Below, one piece after another: positions 6,634 through 7,668 of a stretch of 7,668 nucleotides of DNA; within the stretch, counting starts at the first letter, position 1, and every line of letters starts with the position of its first letter. The notes below the pieces were generated by a model. It saw nothing but the letters and a program-made list of their open reading frames with translations. It was not told the origin of the DNA and made no database searches. Made by a program: the position numbers and the translations under genes. Origin of the DNA: Acidimicrobiaceae bacterium (lineage in GTDB: Bacteria; Actinomycetota; Acidimicrobiia; Acidimicrobiales; Ilumatobacteraceae); contig DMQJ01000211.1 of assembly GCA_003455715.1 (NCBI GenBank), forward strand, positions 1 through 7,668. The letters run 5' to 3'.

Positions 6634-7545
6634 CTATCCGGCGAGCGGGTCGCGACCCTCGCGCCGCCACGGCAACTCGGCGAGGTACTTCGCTGCAGCC
6701 GGGTGAGGGTCCATCTCGCGCATCATCGACGGCGGGGTGTCGTCGACGGGTGGGGCGTGTCGCACCTGGCAGCCGGGGCACCAGTACAGCAAGCGGTTGT
6801 GCTCGCCCAATCGCCGCACCTGCACGGTGTCGCCGCACCGGGCGCAACGCTGGCCGTTGCGTCCGTACACCGCGAGCCCCCCGGGCACGTCGGGGAGGGT
6901 GACCCGCGTGGAGTGCTTCAGGTTGGCGCGCAACATGCGGGTGGCTGCGTTGATGACCTGCACGCAGTCGACCGGTTGCAGATCGCCGACGGCGGCGAAC
7001 GGGTTGAGTTCACATGCCCACAGCACTTCGCTGCGGTACACGTTGCCCACGCCGCACGCAACGCGTTGATCGAGCAAGACTTCGGCGATGGTCTGGTCGG
7101 GATCGTCGTAGTGGAAGACGCGGCGAGCGCAGTCGGCGAGGGCTGCTTCCGACGCGGTGCACAGGTCGGGTCCGAGATGGCCGAAGCCTGGATGACGACG
7201 GCGGTCGAACTCGCGGTAGGTCTCCACCACCGGAGCGCTGAAGCACACGGCCACCCACTCGGGCACTTCGATGGCCACCCGCATCAGCTCGGAGGGTTTG
7301 CGCCACCGTTCGCCCGAGCGATACAGGTGCCACGAGCCGGTCATGCGCATGTGTGTATGGAGGATGAGGCCGTCGTCCCACACGACCTCGAGGTGCTTGC
7401 CATGGCTCTCGACGCGTTCAACGATTCGGAGATGAGCGGGGTGCGGGCCGAACAGGCGAGGCGCGTCGAAGCGCAGCGTGGGGCGACCCACGAGAGCAGT
7501 CCGCAAGGCTGCGGCCGCGCGATGAATCGTGTCGCCTTCGGGCAC
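6634..7545 (-). CDS. Fpg/Nei-family DNA glycosylase / AP lyase (endonuclease VIII-like)
   Basis: This base-excision repair enzyme removes oxidised bases and cuts the abasic site by beta-elimination. It has 303 residues from the GTG at 7543-7545. That start places Pro2-Glu3 (PEGDTIHRAA) at the mature N-terminus, and the family needs Pro2 as its nucleophile; longer upstream readings would bury it and are rejected. Visible features are the conserved Lys50 (HGKHLEV), HMRMTGSW in the N-terminal beta domain, a helix-two-turn-helix region at about 152-184 with GVGNVYRSE (165-173), and a C-terminal zinc finger with Cys234, Cys237, Cys256 and Cys259 carrying Arg251 at the expected hairpin position. 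PEGDT is typical of the actinobacterial Nei-like branch and not of Fpg/MutM, but I do not assign a symbol. About 44 residues follow the last zinc Cys, more than the family usually has. The gene is convergent with the cyclase gene, 41 bases apart, and is probably monocistronic. Confidence 0.95.
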   Translation of the reverse strand: MPEGDTIHRAAAALRTALVGRPTLRFDAPRLFGPHPAHLRIVERVESHGKHLEVVWDDGLILHTHMRMTGSWHLYRSGERWRKPSELMRVAIEVPEWVAVCFSAPVVETYREFDRRRHPGFGHLGPDLCTASEAALADCARRVFHYDDPDQTIAEVLLDQRVACGVGNVYRSEVLWACELNPFAAVGDLQPVDCVQVINAATRMLRANLKHSTRVTLPDVPGGLAVYGRNGQRCARCGDTVQVRRLGEHNRLLYWCPGCQVRHAPPVDDTPPSMMREMDPHPAAAKYLAELPWRREGRDPLAG

Positions 7546-7552
7546 GAACGAC

Positions 7553-7558
7553 AGCGTA
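7553..7558 (-). promoter_or_regulatory. Putative -10 box for a leaderless glycosylase transcript
   Basis: On the minus strand TACGCT, the same hexamer as before the cyclase gene, ends 7 bases upstream of the GTG at 7545. That start is independently fixed by the catalytic proline. There is no Shine-Dalgarno sequence in between (GTCGTTC). Transcription would start at about the GTG. No clear -35 box is seen. Confidence 0.5.
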
Positions 7559-7607
7559 TTCAATGGCACATGGTCGCCCGCGCGATACCCCACTCGATGC
7601 GGGTCGA

Positions 7608-7613
7608 TAGCGT
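7608..7613 (+). promoter_or_regulatory. Putative -10 box for the right-edge gene
   Basis: TAGCGT (TANNNT) ends 6 bases before the ATG at 7620, the same layout as at 3137-3142. The spacer GCAGCC is not a ribosome site. It shares the 74-bp gap with the divergent glycosylase promoter. Confidence 0.4.
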
Positions 7614-7619
7614 GCAGCC

Positions 7620-7668
7620 ATGAGCGATCCGAAGGAGCCCACCACCGACGAGCCGATGCCGCTCGAGC
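7620..7668 (+). CDS. Start of an unidentified gene, cut by the window edge
   Basis: An open frame begins with ATG at 7620 and stays open for the remaining 16 codons, reading MSDPKEPTTDEPMPLE. Most third positions are G or C, as in the neighbouring genes. The peptide is acidic and proline-rich, like a disordered N-terminus, and shows no recognisable domain. Support comes from its divergent placement from the glycosylase and the TANNNT box 6 bases upstream. It is too short to assign a function, and a chance open frame cannot be excluded. Confidence 0.45.
   Translation, partial: MSDPKEPTTDEPMPLE

Noticed and set aside
1..7668. RNA genes, CRISPR arrays, insertion sequences or attachment sites
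   Set aside because: I read for tRNA-like cloverleaves, regularly spaced direct repeats and transposase motifs and saw none. Nearly all of the DNA is accounted for by protein-coding genes.

Overview
The window is a high-GC, gene-dense bacterial segment. It reads like an actinobacterium, possibly Acidimicrobiia or a relative. The reasons are strong G/C third-position bias, GTG starts, a zinc-ribbon/cyclase/STAND protein of a kind common in actinobacteria, and start codons sitting 6-7 bases behind TANNNT -10 boxes, as in leaderless transcripts. The lineage is an inference from style; there is no marker gene. The first 11 bases equal the 3' end of the standard Illumina adapter, so the left edge is the end of an assembled contig, probably metagenomic.

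Left half, minus strand (transcribed from about 3087 down to 12): a compact four-gene operon. It encodes a membrane histidine kinase of the HisKA_3 type (3087-1900), a NarL/LuxR-type response regulator that overlaps it by ATGA (1903-1217), a MacB/LolD-type ABC ATPase (1160-417), and an FtsX/MacB-like permease (406-12) cut by the contig edge. The likely job is sensing an envelope signal and switching on the adjacent exporter or lipoprotein/peptide-handling ABC system.

Centre, plus strand (3149-6592): one 1147-residue signalling protein, divergent from the operon across a 61-bp gap. It has an N-terminal four-Cys zinc ribbon, a class III nucleotide cyclase domain with every catalytic residue in place, a STAND-type AAA ATPase, and a long TPR-like helical C-terminus. 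A dyad repeat lies in the shared gap.

Right side, minus strand (7545-6634): a Fpg/Nei-family DNA glycosylase/AP lyase, convergent with the cyclase gene. Its GTG start is fixed by the catalytic Pro2. A further plus-strand gene probably starts at 7620 and runs off the right edge.

There is no RNA gene, mobile element, CRISPR array or gene-free stretch longer than 300 bases. I do not see a clearly new biological system. The items most worth checking are the repeated leaderless-start pattern, the intact cyclase-STAND protein beside a two-component/ABC operon, and the adapter-made false stop codon.
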